A stretch of 64,000 nucleotides of DNA from a virus: the IMG/VR virus record IMGVR_UViG_3300020474_000007, positions 1 through 64,000 of that record; one strand, 5' to 3'. Below, in pieces: positions 54,428 to 62,820 of the stretch. A program made the translations under genes and the position numbers. The notes under the pieces were generated by a model that was not told the origin of the DNA, ran no database searches, and saw nothing but the letters and a program-made list of their open reading frames with translations. Position 1 is the stretch's first letter, and each line of letters opens with the position of its first letter.

Positions 54428-56085
54428 TTTAGATTTTTCTCCACTCTTATGTTTTCCCAGTGATTGTGCCTATTGCATAACTGTACGAAATGATTATAAG
54501 CAGAATTAAAATCAAAATTGTTTCTTATATTTGCTCCATCGTATGCAGCAGAACTTTCATTAAAGTACATTCCAGCAACAGAAGATGTTGTTGTTCTGTA
54601 TAATAAATCTCTTGTTAATCTTGCTTCCATGTGAGTGTTCAGTTGTGATGGATCGCATAAAACTTCAGATATCAAAAATTTAGCTAATTGGCTATGACTA
54701 ACATTTTTAATTTTTTCTAAATCTGGCTTTGGTTGTGGCTTTCTAAATCTTGGAGGGGATCTCCACGTTGACTCCAAAGGTCTTACCTCTACGCTATCGA
54801 AATAGTCTTCCCATTTTTTTCCCGACTTATCCCACTGAAAATGTTCTAAAAACTTTTGCCTAGTGTTAAATCCCATCTGCATTCTAATTGCCTGTGGTTT
54901 ATCAAAGAATTCTTTGAGTTTTTCAGCTGTTAAATCATTATCTGGAACTGCTCTCATGCAACCCGTTTCCAATTCTTTATATAGAGCTTTTGGTTTTAAA
55001 GGTATCCCTTCTAATTTTCGTATAACAGTTTCCATAGCAGAATAATCAGTTCCCATCACAGGAACTCCGCAAGCAGCGGCTTCTACTTGTGGAAGACCAA
55101 AACCTTCTGAGTTTGCATATTGAATATATATGTCGAATAGATTTATGATTCTTGATAGTTCTTCATACTTTGCGCCCTTTTTTACGTTACTCAGCGTGGC
55201 AGAAAACTTACCACTAAATGGAGACTCTGCTATAGCGCCTTTAAACAATGACGGGAAAGGTCTACCTGTATCATTGCACATATAGGTAAACAATATGTTG
55301 GATGAAAGTTTGTTTTGATGTATTAATTCTGGTATGTCCCAGCCCATATCTGGATAACTAGTGTGGCAGTACAGAAAATAATTTCTAGGATCTTCTACAG
55401 AATCTAATAATTTTCTAAACGATTGAAATAAGTCTGGATAAAGTTTTCTTCTTTGATTTCTCATTACTGTGCCAATAATTTTAGCATCAACTGGTATACC
55501 ACAAGCTTTTCTTAATTCGTCCCTGCTATCTATTGGCTGATACGCTGAGTGTGCAGACGGAGGCGAACTTCCCAGATAATTTATTTTATCCCCAGCCTGA
55601 TTTTTCAAGACTTGCCCAGCCCAATCAGAATATGTTAAACACGCATCAGCAGAACTATATGTAGCTATCCACTGTCTAGCTTGAGGCATTGCGTCTACGG
55701 TTGGCATGATACACCATTTAAAGAAATCTCTGAAAGGAGATCTTTGTTGATACTCTAGCATCCAAAAATCTCTAATGTCACAGACAATATCTGGCTCAAA
55801 ATCTAGACAAGTTTCTTCAAATCTAAATTCTCCAAACTGATTTTGTGGAGTCTGATTATATTGGTCTTGAATATTTTTTGGATCTGATTCGTGGGGCATG
55901 ACTCCATAAAATTTCCAAGGAATGTCTTTAGCTCTGGGATCATTAGGCACTCCATAGCTCCCAAGTTCAGCTATTTCATATTTGCCAGTAGAATGCAAGT
56001 AATTCAATATCTCTCGCGTGTAGGTGGCATACCCAGTGTTAAGAAACGTAGACTCACTGCAAAATAAAATTCTTTTCTTTCGCAT
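54424..56085 (-). CDS. Glycosyltransferase family 4-type enzyme (long)
   Basis: This 553-residue protein starts 'MRKKRILFCSESTFLNTGYA', a GT-B type N-terminus. The donor-side signature is 'SEGFGLPQVEAAACGVPVMG' (residues about 330-350). 'GTVMRNQRRKLYPDLFQSFR' provides the Arg/Lys region of the phosphate-binding site. The C-terminal extension of about 130 residues ('HSQLAKFLISEVLCDPSQLN') is unusual for the family and may bind the acceptor. It lies directly after SSB in the operon, and its stop overlaps the next glycosyltransferase start by 4 bases. No membrane segment is seen. Confidence 0.85.
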   Translation of the reverse strand: MRKKRILFCSESTFLNTGYATYTREILNYLHSTGKYEIAELGSYGVPNDPRAKDIPWKFYGVMPHESDPKNIQDQYNQTPQNQFGEFRFEETCLDFEPDIVCDIRDFWMLEYQQRSPFRDFFKWCIMPTVDAMPQARQWIATYSSADACLTYSDWAGQVLKNQAGDKINYLGSSPPSAHSAYQPIDSRDELRKACGIPVDAKIIGTVMRNQRRKLYPDLFQSFRKLLDSVEDPRNYFLYCHTSYPDMGWDIPELIHQNKLSSNILFTYMCNDTGRPFPSLFKGAIAESPFSGKFSATLSNVKKGAKYEELSRIINLFDIYIQYANSEGFGLPQVEAAACGVPVMGTDYSAMETVIRKLEGIPLKPKALYKELETGCMRAVPDNDLTAEKLKEFFDKPQAIRMQMGFNTRQKFLEHFQWDKSGKKWEDYFDSVEVRPLESTWRSPPRFRKPQPKPDLEKIKNVSHSQLAKFLISEVLCDPSQLNTHMEARLTRDLLYRTTTSSVAGMYFNESSAAYDGANIRNNFDFNSAYNHFVQLCNRHNHWENIRVEKNLK

Positions 56086-56087
56086 CT

Positions 56088-56402
56088 TTAATCCTCAAAT
56101 TCTGGATGACATAGATCAAACTCATTTATTCTAAATATCATCTGTGTATTTTCTTTTGACACATTCTTAGCTGTAGCTTGAAAAGTAATTTTAGTTCCCT
56201 CTACTGCGAACCTCTCTATAATTTCTGCTCCAGTGTGCCAAGCTTCGCACTTTAAATATACTGGTGTCCTGCTTTTATCCTTGCTATTTCTTACTTTTCT
56301 ATAGTTGTAAATTACCACCACCAAATCTGCTTTCAGGACTTTATCAACCATGTATACATCTGGATTATTGACTAAATATCCAGTGAAGCAACAATTATTC
56401 AT
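56088..56402 (-). CDS. Single-stranded DNA-binding protein (OB fold)
   Basis: This 104-residue protein is preceded by an AGGAGAG site in the 48-base gap after the polymerase C-half. Residues 3-90 follow the SSB pattern: 'CCFTGYLVNNPDVYM' at the start, 'TPVYLKCEAWHTGAEIIERF' and 'EGTKITFQATAKNVS' in the core. The C-terminus is short and acidic (final 'HPEFED') but lacks the classical Asp-Asp-Ile-Pro-Phe tail. Its position beside the polymerase III-type genes supports a replication role. It is shorter than bacterial SSB, and phage-type oligomerisation is unknown. Confidence 0.78.
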   Translation of the reverse strand: MNNCCFTGYLVNNPDVYMVDKVLKADLVVVIYNYRKVRNSKDKSRTPVYLKCEAWHTGAEIIERFAVEGTKITFQATAKNVSKENTQMIFRINEFDLCHPEFED

Positions 56403-56450
56403 ATTCTCTCCTATCTTAGTATATTAGCTTGTACAAAACAAAAAAACAAT
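56403..56450 (-). promoter_or_regulatory. Intergenic region before ssb, possible weak promoter
   Basis: This is the longest untranslated gap in the left part of the minus-strand operon. On the minus strand TTGTTT is followed after 17 bases by TAATAT, a weak sigma70-like pair, and then by an AGGAGAG ribosome site 3 bases before the ATG. An internal promoter would boost SSB and the glycan genes separately from the polymerase. The boxes match the consensus only partly. Confidence 0.25.
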
Positions 56451-58016
56451 TTATATCTCATAAATTTTATCTATAATAAACGCATTATCTTTACCAGATA
56501 TTACTCCGCAGAATATAAGGTTATTACCTTCGTATAATATATACTTATATTTCTGTCTGACACTAGGAAACGCTATGACGCTATCTAGTACGCAAGTTTC
56601 ATCTTCTATTGTAAGAAATGCCATAATTTTACCTTTAGAATCGCCCTTGGCTATAGTATAATCCGAGAGTCTTTGAAGGTTAGCAGCTACGCAAAGACTT
56701 TTCCCCTTCTTTCCATTCACTATTTCCTTACATGTTGTGTTGGCGGCAGATTTATCGGATGTGTCAATTTTGTTCAGACTTATAGGACATCCAAGGCATC
56801 TTGCCTCTTGATCTACTATCCAGTTAGGATCATCCTCAAGGTCGTATGGAGGGTCAACCAAAAGCTGTATTTCGTTTTCTACAGCTTGCTGTCTAGCAAC
56901 TTTGCTAGTGCCTCCACCATTCTTCTTTGTAGGAGCTAGATCTTTAAGACATTCTGTAAAACTATTCCATCCTTTTAATTTATAGTTTGTTTGTATCCAT
57001 TTTTGCTCTGCTTTAGTTAAAGTTCTAAATATGTCATATTCATATATAGCTCTATTTCTTGAAATACGTCCAACAAAATCCCTGAAAAAGCCAACAGATG
57101 CTAAAGCTTTAAAAGCTGTAGAGCTAATTTTTGGAGCAAAGAATAATAATATTTCTAGCCAAGTAAATTTAACCATTGGTTTAGAAAGTTCTGACTCTGC
57201 CTCTTTTATTCCTTCCAATACCTTGTCACCTGTTTTTCCCGTGAGAGACTTAATATCCTTAATCCCAAAGTATATTTTCCCATCCTTTGTGTTAAATTTT
57301 ATATCAAAATTAGCCAAACTAGGAGTCCTTGCCTCAATATCAAATAGTTTAGCCTCAGAAATTAATTCGTATATTTCTTGGTGTGGGTCTTGTTTTTCAT
57401 TAGCATAGTACAAGTAAGATAAAAAGAATTCTTCAGGATTATGCGCCTTTTGATAAGCGCTCCAGTAAGAACACACGGCGTATGAAATACTGTGAGATTT
57501 GTTAAATGCATATCGGGAAGATGCTTGAATCCAGCCAAAGATTTCCTCTGCTTCTTCTTTGTTTACTGTGCCAATTTTCTTTGCGCCAGTAATGAATTTT
57601 TTCTTAACCTTTGCCATAAGGTCTGCTTTTTTCTTGCCAATTGCTTTACGTAGCTCGTCCGCTTCTTCAAGATTAAATCCAGCAATCTTTTGAGCAATAC
57701 GCATAGATTGCTCTTGATAGACCAACACTCCATATGTAGGTAGTAGAATTTCTTCTAGCGCTTCGTGTAAGTACGTAACCTCTTCACGACCGTGTTTGCG
57801 ATCAATAAAGTGTTGCGTCATAGATTTACCATCTACGAACGCTTTCAAACATCCGGGGCGAATAATAGCAATTAGTGCAGAAAGTTCTTCAATATTATTT
57901 GGCGCTAGTTTTTTAGACCAAGATTTTCCAAGATTGCTTTCTAACTGAAAGACACCCTTGGTTTTTCCTTCTGAAAACAATCTCCAAGTTGCCTTATCTC
58001 CATACTCATTTGACAT
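56451..58016 (-). CDS. dnaE-C: DNA polymerase III alpha subunit, C-terminal half
   Basis: The start is set at the ATG at 58016, 5-6 bases after GGGA; a TTG 36 bases further up lies inside the exonuclease gene. The resulting 521 residues begin 'MSNEYGDKATWRLFSEGKTK' and continue with 'GVFQLES', 'IIRPGCLKAF', 'YGVLVYQEQS', 'ELRKAIGKKKADLM' and 'AFNKSHSISYAV', the fingers and adjoining regions of bacterial DnaE. A helix-hairpin-helix-like part and a C-terminal OB-like fold (about 430-521) follow. The three catalytic Asp residues are not here; they are in the other half (58676-60250). The two products must associate to make an active polymerase. Confidence 0.92.
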   Translation of the reverse strand: MSNEYGDKATWRLFSEGKTKGVFQLESNLGKSWSKKLAPNNIEELSALIAIIRPGCLKAFVDGKSMTQHFIDRKHGREEVTYLHEALEEILLPTYGVLVYQEQSMRIAQKIAGFNLEEADELRKAIGKKKADLMAKVKKKFITGAKKIGTVNKEEAEEIFGWIQASSRYAFNKSHSISYAVCSYWSAYQKAHNPEEFFLSYLYYANEKQDPHQEIYELISEAKLFDIEARTPSLANFDIKFNTKDGKIYFGIKDIKSLTGKTGDKVLEGIKEAESELSKPMVKFTWLEILLFFAPKISSTAFKALASVGFFRDFVGRISRNRAIYEYDIFRTLTKAEQKWIQTNYKLKGWNSFTECLKDLAPTKKNGGGTSKVARQQAVENEIQLLVDPPYDLEDDPNWIVDQEARCLGCPISLNKIDTSDKSAANTTCKEIVNGKKGKSLCVAANLQRLSDYTIAKGDSKGKIMAFLTIEDETCVLDSVIAFPSVRQKYKYILYEGNNLIFCGVISGKDNAFIIDKIYEI

Positions 58017-58686
58017 ACAGGTTCCCATCGGCAAATGCTTTGTCAAGTTCAATGTTTTGATAGACTGCTCTATGAGTCTTCAATAATTTTATAAATATAT
58101 TAGCAGTATCTTTAACGTCTTGTAGTGCATCGTGGGCATTCTCTGTGCTTAATCCCATTCTTTCCCTGAGAGTGTCCATGCTGATTGATCTAATGCTAGG
58201 ATCTCCCTCAGTCCACATATGCATATTATCCATAACGTCACATTTATGAATCTTGCTAAAGATTTTTTGTTGCTGTCTCGCATCGTCAAATGGTCCGTAT
58301 TCTTTGCACAGCCTATTAATAATAACCATGTCAAAACCTATGATGTTAAATCCCACTGGAATTGGGTTAAAGAAAGGATCTTTTTTCCAGTTGTATTGGT
58401 CTACGAATGAGCAAAACTTTTTCCATACTGATTTTAAAGCTGGAGCCTTGGATAAAGCTTCTCTCGTTTTATTTGTAACCTTTAGAGCGCCATCCTCGAT
58501 TGGGTCAAGACCAGCAGCAATAGCTTTGTCATCGTCGAGAATGGGTTTAATCTCGCTGTTAAAAGAACCTTTCATAGCTAGATTGCGACCATCTAGTGCA
58601 ATTGCAGCAATTTGTGTAGGTTGTGTCGTAAGTGGATTTCGACTTCCTGTTTCAAAGTCAAATACAATAAAGTCTCTATTTGCCAT
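58006..58686 (-). CDS. DEDDh 3'-5' exonuclease (DnaQ-like proofreading candidate)
   Basis: This 226-residue protein has all DEDDh motifs: D10 and E12 in 'VFDFETGS', D119 in 'GFNIIGFD', and H185 and D190 in 'HDALQDVKDTA'. It is therefore expected to remove mispaired 3' ends, as the epsilon subunit does for polymerase III. The gene lies between the two halves of the polymerase alpha gene. Its start overlaps the N-half stop by 11 bases (with AAGGAA 8 bases before the ATG), and its end overlaps the C-half start by 11 bases. The arrangement strongly suggests it works with the split polymerase. Confidence 0.92.
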   Translation of the reverse strand: MANRDFIVFDFETGSRNPLTTQPTQIAAIALDGRNLAMKGSFNSEIKPILDDDKAIAAGLDPIEDGALKVTNKTREALSKAPALKSVWKKFCSFVDQYNWKKDPFFNPIPVGFNIIGFDMVIINRLCKEYGPFDDARQQQKIFSKIHKCDVMDNMHMWTEGDPSIRSISMDTLRERMGLSTENAHDALQDVKDTANIFIKLLKTHRAVYQNIELDKAFADGNLYVK

Positions 58687-60250
58687 TAGTTAATTCCTTA
58701 ATTTTCATTAGTTTGTCTAGAAGATTAATTCCTAGAACGTCAAATTTTACATGACCTAGTGCCTCTAGATCAGACATTTCTAATCCTGCTATTTTTTCTG
58801 TAGAACCTTTCTGTACTACCATTGGGCATACGTTTTTCAGTTTGTCTTTGGAAATGACAACTCCGGCAGCGTGTTTTCCCTGAGTTTTAAATGTGCCTTC
58901 AATTTCAATTGCTTGTTGAAAATACTCTGCATAATCACCATCGAGTTTACCATCATCAGTAATGTGGCAGAAGTCTCGCAGCTCATCTGCACGGTTTAGC
59001 AAAGACCATCTTATGATTGACCTGTCTTCACCGTCCATCTCTGCAAGTTGATCTGATATGTCTGCTTCATTTGGAACACTCTTAGTTATAGCATTCATTT
59101 CACTAAAAGAACAAGCCTCATTAATCCGAAGAACTTCTTTTATTGCGCTTCGCCCTTGTAGTCTTCCAAAAGTAATCATCTGGCTGACATGTTCGTTTCC
59201 ATATGTTTTTTTTAGATAGTCTATAACATCGTCGCGCTTTTTGCCCGGAACGTCCATGTCAATATCTGGTAGTGACACATGACCTCCAGTATTTCTACCA
59301 GCGTTATAAAATCTTTCAAACAAAAGATCATGTTCTACTGGGTCAATCTTTGTTATACCAACTAAGTAGGAAATTAAGCAACCTGCGGCAGACCCTCTTC
59401 CCGGCCCAGCCAGCCAACCCATATCTTGTTCTACGTGGCGTATGATGTCTTGTACAATCAAGAAGTATCCAAACAAATCAGCGTCTTTGATGACCTGAAG
59501 TTCTTTTCTAAATCTGTCTCCATAAACTTGTTGTTTATCTTTGTCTTTTCCCACCTTTTGTTTTAAAAGTTTAGTATAGCCCTCTCTTGCCATGTTTGTT
59601 AAATAATCTTCTTGCGATAGATTGTTGGGACATACAAATTTTGGAAGCATGGGTGGATTAAGTATCTCGTATTCCTCACAAGAGTCGTATATGTATTCTA
59701 ATTCTTTAGTTGTTTTCCCTTTGGTAATACACTTATCATCTTTAGAAAAATACTCTAGAATTTCTGTAGGCAAATCATTTTTTCTGATTTTAGTTTGTAT
59801 TTTAGGCAAAGTGGTTTTAAGAGCAGAACATAATAACACCCTATGCAATACAGCTTGCTCTTTTTTGACATAATACGAAGGCTTAATATTGTCCTTTGAT
59901 TGCTGTAGTGCTATTAAGTTGTTCCTGCTAATTATGTCTTTAGCTATATCTTTCGGTATATTGCCATTTTCACCTGTCATAGAAACCATTTGAATTAGGT
60001 CATGCCATCCATCTTTATTCTTAGCATACACAGTAGTGCTATCAAACGAGCAACCAATAATCGGCTTGATGCCAACATCTTTACAGGCTTGATGAAAAGA
60101 TACTGCGCCAGATATAGATTTGTAATCTGTAATTCCACAGGCAGGATAATCGTTATCAGCGCACATCTTTGCAAGCTCGTTTGGCTTTGAGAATCCTCTA
60201 AGCAAACTGTAATGTGTAAAATTCTTCAATGGAAACCAATTCAAAATCAA
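58676..60250 (-). CDS. dnaE-N: DNA polymerase III alpha subunit, N-terminal half (PHP and palm)
   Basis: This is a 524-residue protein. Residues 1-75 are a degenerate PHP domain: 'KNFTHYSLLRG' keeps one His of the usual H-x-H, and 'CGITDYKSISG' has Tyr where active PHP domains have His. The palm contains 'GPGRGSAAGCLISYLVGI' (282-299), catalytic D329 and D331 in 'LPDIDMDV', and D504 in 'GHVKFDVLGI' near the end. The protein stops about 20 residues later, in the linker before the fingers, and the fingers continue in the gene at 56451-58016. No intein sequence is visible. It overlaps the upstream methyltransferase by 4 bases. Confidence 0.93.
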   Translation of the reverse strand: MILNWFPLKNFTHYSLLRGFSKPNELAKMCADNDYPACGITDYKSISGAVSFHQACKDVGIKPIIGCSFDSTTVYAKNKDGWHDLIQMVSMTGENGNIPKDIAKDIISRNNLIALQQSKDNIKPSYYVKKEQAVLHRVLLCSALKTTLPKIQTKIRKNDLPTEILEYFSKDDKCITKGKTTKELEYIYDSCEEYEILNPPMLPKFVCPNNLSQEDYLTNMAREGYTKLLKQKVGKDKDKQQVYGDRFRKELQVIKDADLFGYFLIVQDIIRHVEQDMGWLAGPGRGSAAGCLISYLVGITKIDPVEHDLLFERFYNAGRNTGGHVSLPDIDMDVPGKKRDDVIDYLKKTYGNEHVSQMITFGRLQGRSAIKEVLRINEACSFSEMNAITKSVPNEADISDQLAEMDGEDRSIIRWSLLNRADELRDFCHITDDGKLDGDYAEYFQQAIEIEGTFKTQGKHAAGVVISKDKLKNVCPMVVQKGSTEKIAGLEMSDLEALGHVKFDVLGINLLDKLMKIKELTNGK

Positions 60251-60780
60251 ATCCTCTTTCTAAAAACTGCTAAGCCTTGTCCTTCTACAACCTTATCTAT
60301 TACTTGATAGTGTTCTTCGACAACTCTGTAAGCACTTCTACATTCAGGCCAGTAATCGTGCATAAACATATAGCCATCGTCCGTGATATAATCTTTTATA
60401 AACTTAGCACACTCAGGTCTAGCTCTTCCGTCAATTAAAACAGCATTAAATTTGGTCTTAAAAAATTGTGGATATTCAATGTAAGTTTTAAAATCTTTTG
60501 CTCTAGATGATGTATCTAATTCTTGCCAAGTGGTAGCTTTTATTCTATTTATATCAGGAGTCGCGTAATCCCTAGATACATGAGTTATATTTACATTCTG
60601 ACCACAATTATTCTTAACCTTATTAAACCATTTCTCATCATGCTCTAATGAGTAATATTCGTTAACGTAGTTTGGAAAAAGTAACGTACTTCCTCCACTT
60701 CCGTATTCTAACATAGAATAATAGGATTTCAAATATTTTAATATAGTCTGTATTTCTGTACTACTCATCCACGGTTGCAT
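60247..60780 (-). CDS. Class I SAM-dependent methyltransferase-like protein
   Basis: The start at 60780 is preferred because GGAG lies 6 bases upstream; the frame continues further up inside the FkbM gene. The 177-residue product has 'MLEYGSGGST' (residues 23-32) as a SAM-binding Gly loop, 'YYSLEHDEKWFNKVKN' as motif II with an acidic residue, and 'FNAVLIDGRARPECAKFI' as a motif IV-like strand. The relatives I recall with 'E-Y-G-S-G-G-S-T' loops act in glycan contexts. It sits between the FkbM methyltransferase and the polymerase N-half, linked by overlaps. The substrate is unknown. Confidence 0.65.
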   Translation of the reverse strand: MQPWMSSTEIQTILKYLKSYYSMLEYGSGGSTLLFPNYVNEYYSLEHDEKWFNKVKNNCGQNVNITHVSRDYATPDINRIKATTWQELDTSSRAKDFKTYIEYPQFFKTKFNAVLIDGRARPECAKFIKDYITDDGYMFMHDYWPECRSAYRVVEEHYQVIDKVVEGQGLAVFRKRI

Positions 60781-61387
60781 AGCTGTCTCCATCATACCTG
60801 AACTTACTGTCATGCGCACCGTCAGCTGGTATTCTTACCCACTTGTTTTTATGTAAGACCTCAAATGTGTATGCCAGTTGATCTTTGTCCGCTAAAGAGT
60901 TTGTTTCAAAATTTACAGTATTTATTTTTATCTTTTTATTTCTAACTAATTCTACCACCTGCAAAACTATATCACAGTCATACCCCTCTGTATCAATCTT
61001 TAAACTTACAATCTCGTTAATTCCAAATTTATCTACCAAGTCTTTCATGGTGATACATTCAACGTCTTCTGATTTTACTAACTCTTCATAGTTTAGATTT
61101 AGTCTGTCGCATTCCCTTTTAATTGTTGGGTGTATTCCATACATTTGATTGCATCCTCGTAACCAATCTGGAAGTCTTTTGCTCGATATGGTCTCAAGCG
61201 GGAGGTAGTATATTTTTTCTGTTCCAGATCTTTTACATACCGCTGCATGAACTTTATGCGTGTTGGGATATTCTGGTATAGAATCAATGTATCTTTTAAC
61301 TGGTTCTACATATACGCCCCTTTGATTGTTTGTAGGAACTGTGTACCTGAAGTCTGAAGTTCCTATGTCAATAAAGTCAACCTTCAT
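60761..61387 (-). CDS. FkbM-family methyltransferase
   Basis: This 208-residue protein opens 'MKVDFIDIGTSDFRYTVPTN' (SAM-binding start) and has 'YVEPVKRYIDSIPEYPNTHK', the 'E-P' motif of FkbM proteins. 'SLKIDTEGYDCDIVLQVV' (about 127-144) is the family's signature strand and helix. FkbM enzymes typically O-methylate sugars or small molecules. The gene overlaps the next methyltransferase by 20 bases and follows a GT-A-like gene, which points to a decorated sugar as target. Methylation of phage DNA bases is a less likely alternative. Confidence 0.78.
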   Translation of the reverse strand: MKVDFIDIGTSDFRYTVPTNNQRGVYVEPVKRYIDSIPEYPNTHKVHAAVCKRSGTEKIYYLPLETISSKRLPDWLRGCNQMYGIHPTIKRECDRLNLNYEELVKSEDVECITMKDLVDKFGINEIVSLKIDTEGYDCDIVLQVVELVRNKKIKINTVNFETNSLADKDQLAYTFEVLHKNKWVRIPADGAHDSKFRYDGDSYATVDE

Positions 61388-61389
61388 AA

Positions 61390-62064
61390 TTATATTCCTT
61401 CGTAATTTTTGTCAAAATAGAGATATTCTTCAATCTCTGGATATAGTTCAATGTATTCCTTTGTTTTGCCAAGTGGAACATTAACAGGTTGTGGCTCTAC
61501 ATAGATAGGTATCTTTTTTTGATGCTTTAAAACTTCTGGCACAAAATGTTTTCCTAGAAACCATTCGTCAGCACCAAACACTGTCTTATCGTCTTTATAT
61601 TCTTTCATCAATTCTTCCATCTTGAATGGTAGTTGTTTTGCACCTACGCACCCAGCCATGTAATATCTAGCTGTTTTACTTGTTTTTCGCGCATGAGCAA
61701 CCCAAATAAAGTGAGCAATTGACGGTGTGCTAGCGAAGTGCTGCATAGATAAAATATCGTTTCCTTGCATTTTCCAATCTAAGTCCCTACATATCGCTAT
61801 GTCACAATCATCGAAAGCTAGAAATCTCCAGAAGCAACCTTCTCTTCCATTGCTAGGTGGCATTTCTATCAGTTCAACATTACTCATAGTAGATAAAGTA
61901 ATTAATATTTGTTTGTTTACAGTGTTGTCATGATATACTCTAAATTTCCAATTAGGTAAATATTGCTGACAAAATCTGGCAGACACAGGAGCATTCATAG
62001 CATACAACCTGTAGGATCTAGGAGAAGATCCAAATAGACATGTAGACACAGCTGCTTTTATCAC
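61390..62064 (-). CDS. GT-A type glycosyltransferase-like protein
   Basis: This 224-residue protein uses GTG at 62064, with an upstream in-frame stop excluding a longer start. 'GCFWRFLAFDDCDIAICRDL' (about 74-93) followed by 'DWKM' gives a D-x-D-like 'DLD' motif. This is the donor-metal site of a GT-A family in which 'W-R-F-x-A-F-D' precedes 'R-D-x-D'. 'FGADEWFLGKHFVPEVLKHQ' near the C-terminus is likewise typical. It transfers an unknown sugar. It lies just ahead of the FkbM methyltransferase, and the pair could build a methylated sugar. Confidence 0.6.
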   Translation of the reverse strand: MIKAAVSTCLFGSSPRSYRLYAMNAPVSARFCQQYLPNWKFRVYHDNTVNKQILITLSTMSNVELIEMPPSNGREGCFWRFLAFDDCDIAICRDLDWKMQGNDILSMQHFASTPSIAHFIWVAHARKTSKTARYYMAGCVGAKQLPFKMEELMKEYKDDKTVFGADEWFLGKHFVPEVLKHQKKIPIYVEPQPVNVPLGKTKEYIELYPEIEEYLYFDKNYEGI

Positions 62065-62103
62065 AATTATTTATCTTCTTTCAAGGGAGGCAATGGCCTT
62101 TTC

Positions 62104-62820
62104 TCAGGCTCTTTTGTCGTAGGGCTGTCTGTCAAGGGTATTTTTGTTGGCTCTTTCGTCATTTTCAAAACCTTTCTTCATCGCAATATAGAGAGATTTA
62201 CAAGCTAATTTACTAGCGTCGTTGTCTGATGGATAATGAACGCCTTGTAGTATTCTAGCAAGACCACAGTATTCTGACAACCTAAAAAAGTCTTTAGTAT
62301 AATGTGGGTACAAGTCAGATAGAGTATGAGCAGCCAATTCCGAATACATTACATGACCGCTAGGGTATGATGGTGTGTGGTGAGTATCTGTTGCCAGAAC
62401 TTTTATTTCTATGTCATGGTGTGGAGCAATTTGAGCTGGCCTAGCTCTATTAAAATAATATTTTAAAACATAAGTGTAATGTTCAAGAATATTATAATTT
62501 CTGTGGAAAACATCTGTTGGAAATTTCAAGTCTCTCTCAAGCAAAAACTGGTAATATAGCTCTAGCGGATCTTGGTCTACCACATGGATGAGATTAAGTT
62601 CTGCATTGCTTCTATTTTGAGTAAGTTTACTTACTTGCTTAAGCTCACTGATTGTTTTTGAACTGCTATTTTTAGAGGGGTTGTTTAAAAGTTTTTTCCA
62701 ATCCACTCCTTTTATAGTATTCAAATCAGACTCATATTCAATAGGATTTTTAAAATACCCTATATCATCTAAGTCAATATTATTGCTAATGATAGCGTCT
62801 ACTTTATTTATCAGTGACAT
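62104..62820 (-). CDS. Soluble PAP2-family acid phosphatase
   Basis: This is a 238-residue protein with the full PAP2 signature: K120...R127-P128 ('KYYFNRARP'), P153-S154-G155-H156 ('YPSGHVM') and R189...H195...D199 ('ARILQGVHYPSD'). It has no signal peptide or membrane helix, unlike most lipid-phosphate PAP2 enzymes, so a cytoplasmic phosphatase acting on sugar phosphates or nucleotides is more likely. The N-terminal 100 residues carry 'IGYFKNPIEYESDLN' and other regions without a clear match. It overlaps the preceding gene by 17 bases. A metabolic role in sugar supply is inferred. Confidence 0.85.
   Translation of the reverse strand: MSLINKVDAIISNNIDLDDIGYFKNPIEYESDLNTIKGVDWKKLLNNPSKNSSSKTISELKQVSKLTQNRSNAELNLIHVVDQDPLELYYQFLLERDLKFPTDVFHRNYNILEHYTYVLKYYFNRARPAQIAPHHDIEIKVLATDTHHTPSYPSGHVMYSELAAHTLSDLYPHYTKDFFRLSEYCGLARILQGVHYPSDNDASKLACKSLYIAMKKGFENDERANKNTLDRQPYDKRA

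Noticed and set aside
56451-60250. Split intein or group I intron as explanation for the divided polymerase
   Set aside because: The N-half ends and the C-half begins without intein sequence, and the 0.66 kb between them is filled by the exonuclease gene with 11-base overlaps, leaving no room for a ribozyme.
62065-62103. Small inverted repeat (AGGC/GCCT) between the PAP2 and GT-A-like genes as a terminator
   Set aside because: Four base pairs with no T-tract on the minus strand; too weak to call.
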